Positions 63,121-64,000 of a DNA stretch of 64,000 nucleotides are shown piece after piece. Location of the stretch: contig NZ_CP134062.1 of NCBI RefSeq assembly GCF_031583025.1, positions 1,860,001 through 1,924,000 of the forward strand, in the 5' to 3' direction. The first letter of the stretch is position 1. Each line of letters starts with the position of its first letter. Made by a program: the position numbers and the translations under genes. The notes beneath the pieces were generated by a model. It had not been told where the DNA came from. It saw only the letters and a list, made by a program, of their open reading frames with translations, and did no database searches. The DNA is from Mycobacterium sp. Z3061 (lineage in GTDB: Bacteria > Actinomycetota > Actinomycetes > Mycobacteriales > Mycobacteriaceae).

Positions 63121-63684
63121 ATGGGGCCCGACAAGAAGCTCGCCCACTTCGTGCTGCAGACCGGCCAGTTGCCCGCACTGCGTGACTGGTACATCCGAGT
63201 GCTCGACGCACATGTGGTCTTCGAAATCGAGTTCCTTTGCTTCTTGACTTTCGATGACGAGCATCACCGGCTGGCGATCGTTGAGCTTCCTGACCCGACC
63301 CCGCGCACCCCGACGACAGTGGGCCTGGCTCATACCGCCTACACCTTCCCTGATCTACTCAGCCTGCTCGTGAAATATGAGGCATTGCAGGAGAACGGCA
63401 TTCGCCCGCACGCGCCTGTGCAACACGGTGTGACGACATCGATCTACTACCGGGACCCTGATTCCAACATGGTGGAACTACAGATCGACAACTTCGCGAC
63501 TCCAGCGGAATCGACGGCGTACATGCGTGGCGACGAATACGGCGCCGACCCGATCGGCCCGTCGTTCGACCCGGACGCCATGCTCGCCGCATTGCGTGCG
63601 GGCGCCCTGGAATCCGAACTCGTCACTCGCGCCTGGGCGAATACCTGTCCGCAGCTCAACGTGCGGGAACTGCTGCTCGGATAA
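63121..63684 (+). CDS. VOC-superfamily protein
   Basis: 187 residues, with an LAHFVLQTGQLPALRDWYIRVLDA start and YYRDPDSNMVELQIDNF (metal Glu). Extradiol-dioxygenase-like fold with one module. It starts 3 bp after the previous gene stop. Substrate unknown. Confidence 0.82.
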   Translation: MGPDKKLAHFVLQTGQLPALRDWYIRVLDAHVVFEIEFLCFLTFDDEHHRLAIVELPDPTPRTPTTVGLAHTAYTFPDLLSLLVKYEALQENGIRPHAPVQHGVTTSIYYRDPDSNMVELQIDNFATPAESTAYMRGDEYGADPIGPSFDPDAMLAALRAGALESELVTRAWANTCPQLNVRELLLG

Positions 63685-63823
63685 GCGCCGTCGGCGACCA
63701 GCCTTCGCGCGGCAAGAGAGTGACCCCGCTTTGGCCCGGTGGGTACCCGGCGGACAAGATGTAGAGCGGAATGCCCGCGCGAGCCGACGACGCCGGCTCG
63801 CTGAACGCGTTGAGGTCGACATC

Positions 63824-64000
63824 ATGGACGTTCGCCGCTGGAATCTGCTGAGTCGTGGAACACGTTGTAGCGCAGCATTTTTAGTGGTACTGGCGGCGGC
63901 CGCTTCCCCCTGGCAAGCGTCTGCCGCCCCGCGCCCCGCGGCACCCGCGCTGGCCGCCGACCCGGCGCTGCTGGCCCGCGACCTGGTCGCCGACGAGCAG
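63824..64000 (+). CDS. Exported protein, 5' part (continues beyond window)
   Basis: ATG 63824 opens 59 codons without stop. Signal peptide (SAAFLVVLAAAASPWQASA), then Ala/Pro-rich stretch and LARDLVADEQ. The last segment resembles the start of mycobacterial murein transglycosylase-like proteins, but too little is present to be sure. Confidence 0.6.
   Translation, partial: MDVRRWNLLSRGTRCSAAFLVVLAAAASPWQASAAPRPAAPALAADPALLARDLVADEQ

Noticed and set aside
1-64000. Canonical tRNA or rRNA genes
   Set aside because: None were found apart from the tRNA-like ends of ssrA; GGTTCGATTCC at 4211 and 4989 belongs to ssrA and its repeat and not to separate tRNAs.

Overview
The window is a GC-rich actinobacterial chromosome segment. 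PE-domain proteins, a PE_PGRS gene, LipY-type PE hydrolases, a tmRNA with the tag ADSHQRDYALAA, a mycolyl-arabinogalactan esterase (LysB type), mycofactocin-type and NDMA-type dehydrogenases and many TetR regulators point to Mycobacterium. The PE_PGRS repeat gene suggests a slow-growing species. No species is claimed.

Layout. 1-3.7 kb: an AAA+ ATPase (cut by the window edge), a TPR membrane protein, a DinB/maleylpyruvate-isomerase-like protein and a ferritin-like helical protein ending at a strong terminator. 3.9-7.7 kb: ssrA (tmRNA), followed by two further copies of its 3' end. They bracket a Thr/Pro-repeat secreted protein and a CrtI-like oxidoreductase, the pattern of stacked or decayed integrations at the tmRNA 3' end. 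8-26 kb: PE hydrolases 1 and 2, MFS exporters, FKBP, steroid-reductase-like protein, a self-sufficient P450-reductase fusion (CYP102 type), crotonase, tandem USP, and regulator/oxidoreductase pairs with dyad operators. 27.7-31.5 kb: a two-gene cell-envelope lysis cassette, LysB plus an 886-residue lysin with four putative catalytic modules, without any phage structural genes. 31.5-46.6 kb: a PE-transmembrane protein divergent from PE hydrolase 3, an E2-type acyltransferase, a receptor Ser/Thr kinase, NDMA-dependent alcohol dehydrogenase, a bacteriophytochrome-GGDEF protein, and envelope or metabolic enzymes. 46.9-50.8 kb: an apparent type VII (ESX) polymorphic toxin island: EspG-like chaperone candidate, HEAT-repeat immunity candidate, TM/nuclease toxin, two WXG100-type proteins and a 142-residue leader-gene product. 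50.9-57.3 kb: SRPBCC/TetR/LLM operon with a perfect palindrome over its start codon, a 702-residue unknown protein, a mycofactocin-type SDR, and a dehydrogenase flanked by gene remnants. 57.4-60.9 kb: a frame-disrupted PE_PGRS gene. 60.9-64 kb: TetR/AveC-like pair, small exported and VOC proteins, and a partial exported protein.

The strongest candidates for undescribed biology are (1) the ESX-linked WXG100/Tox-REase/HEAT operon at 47.8-50.8 kb with the convergent EspG-like gene, and (2) the chromosomal LysB/multi-domain-lysin cassette at 27.7-31.5 kb. Most functions are inferred from recognisable motifs without database searches.
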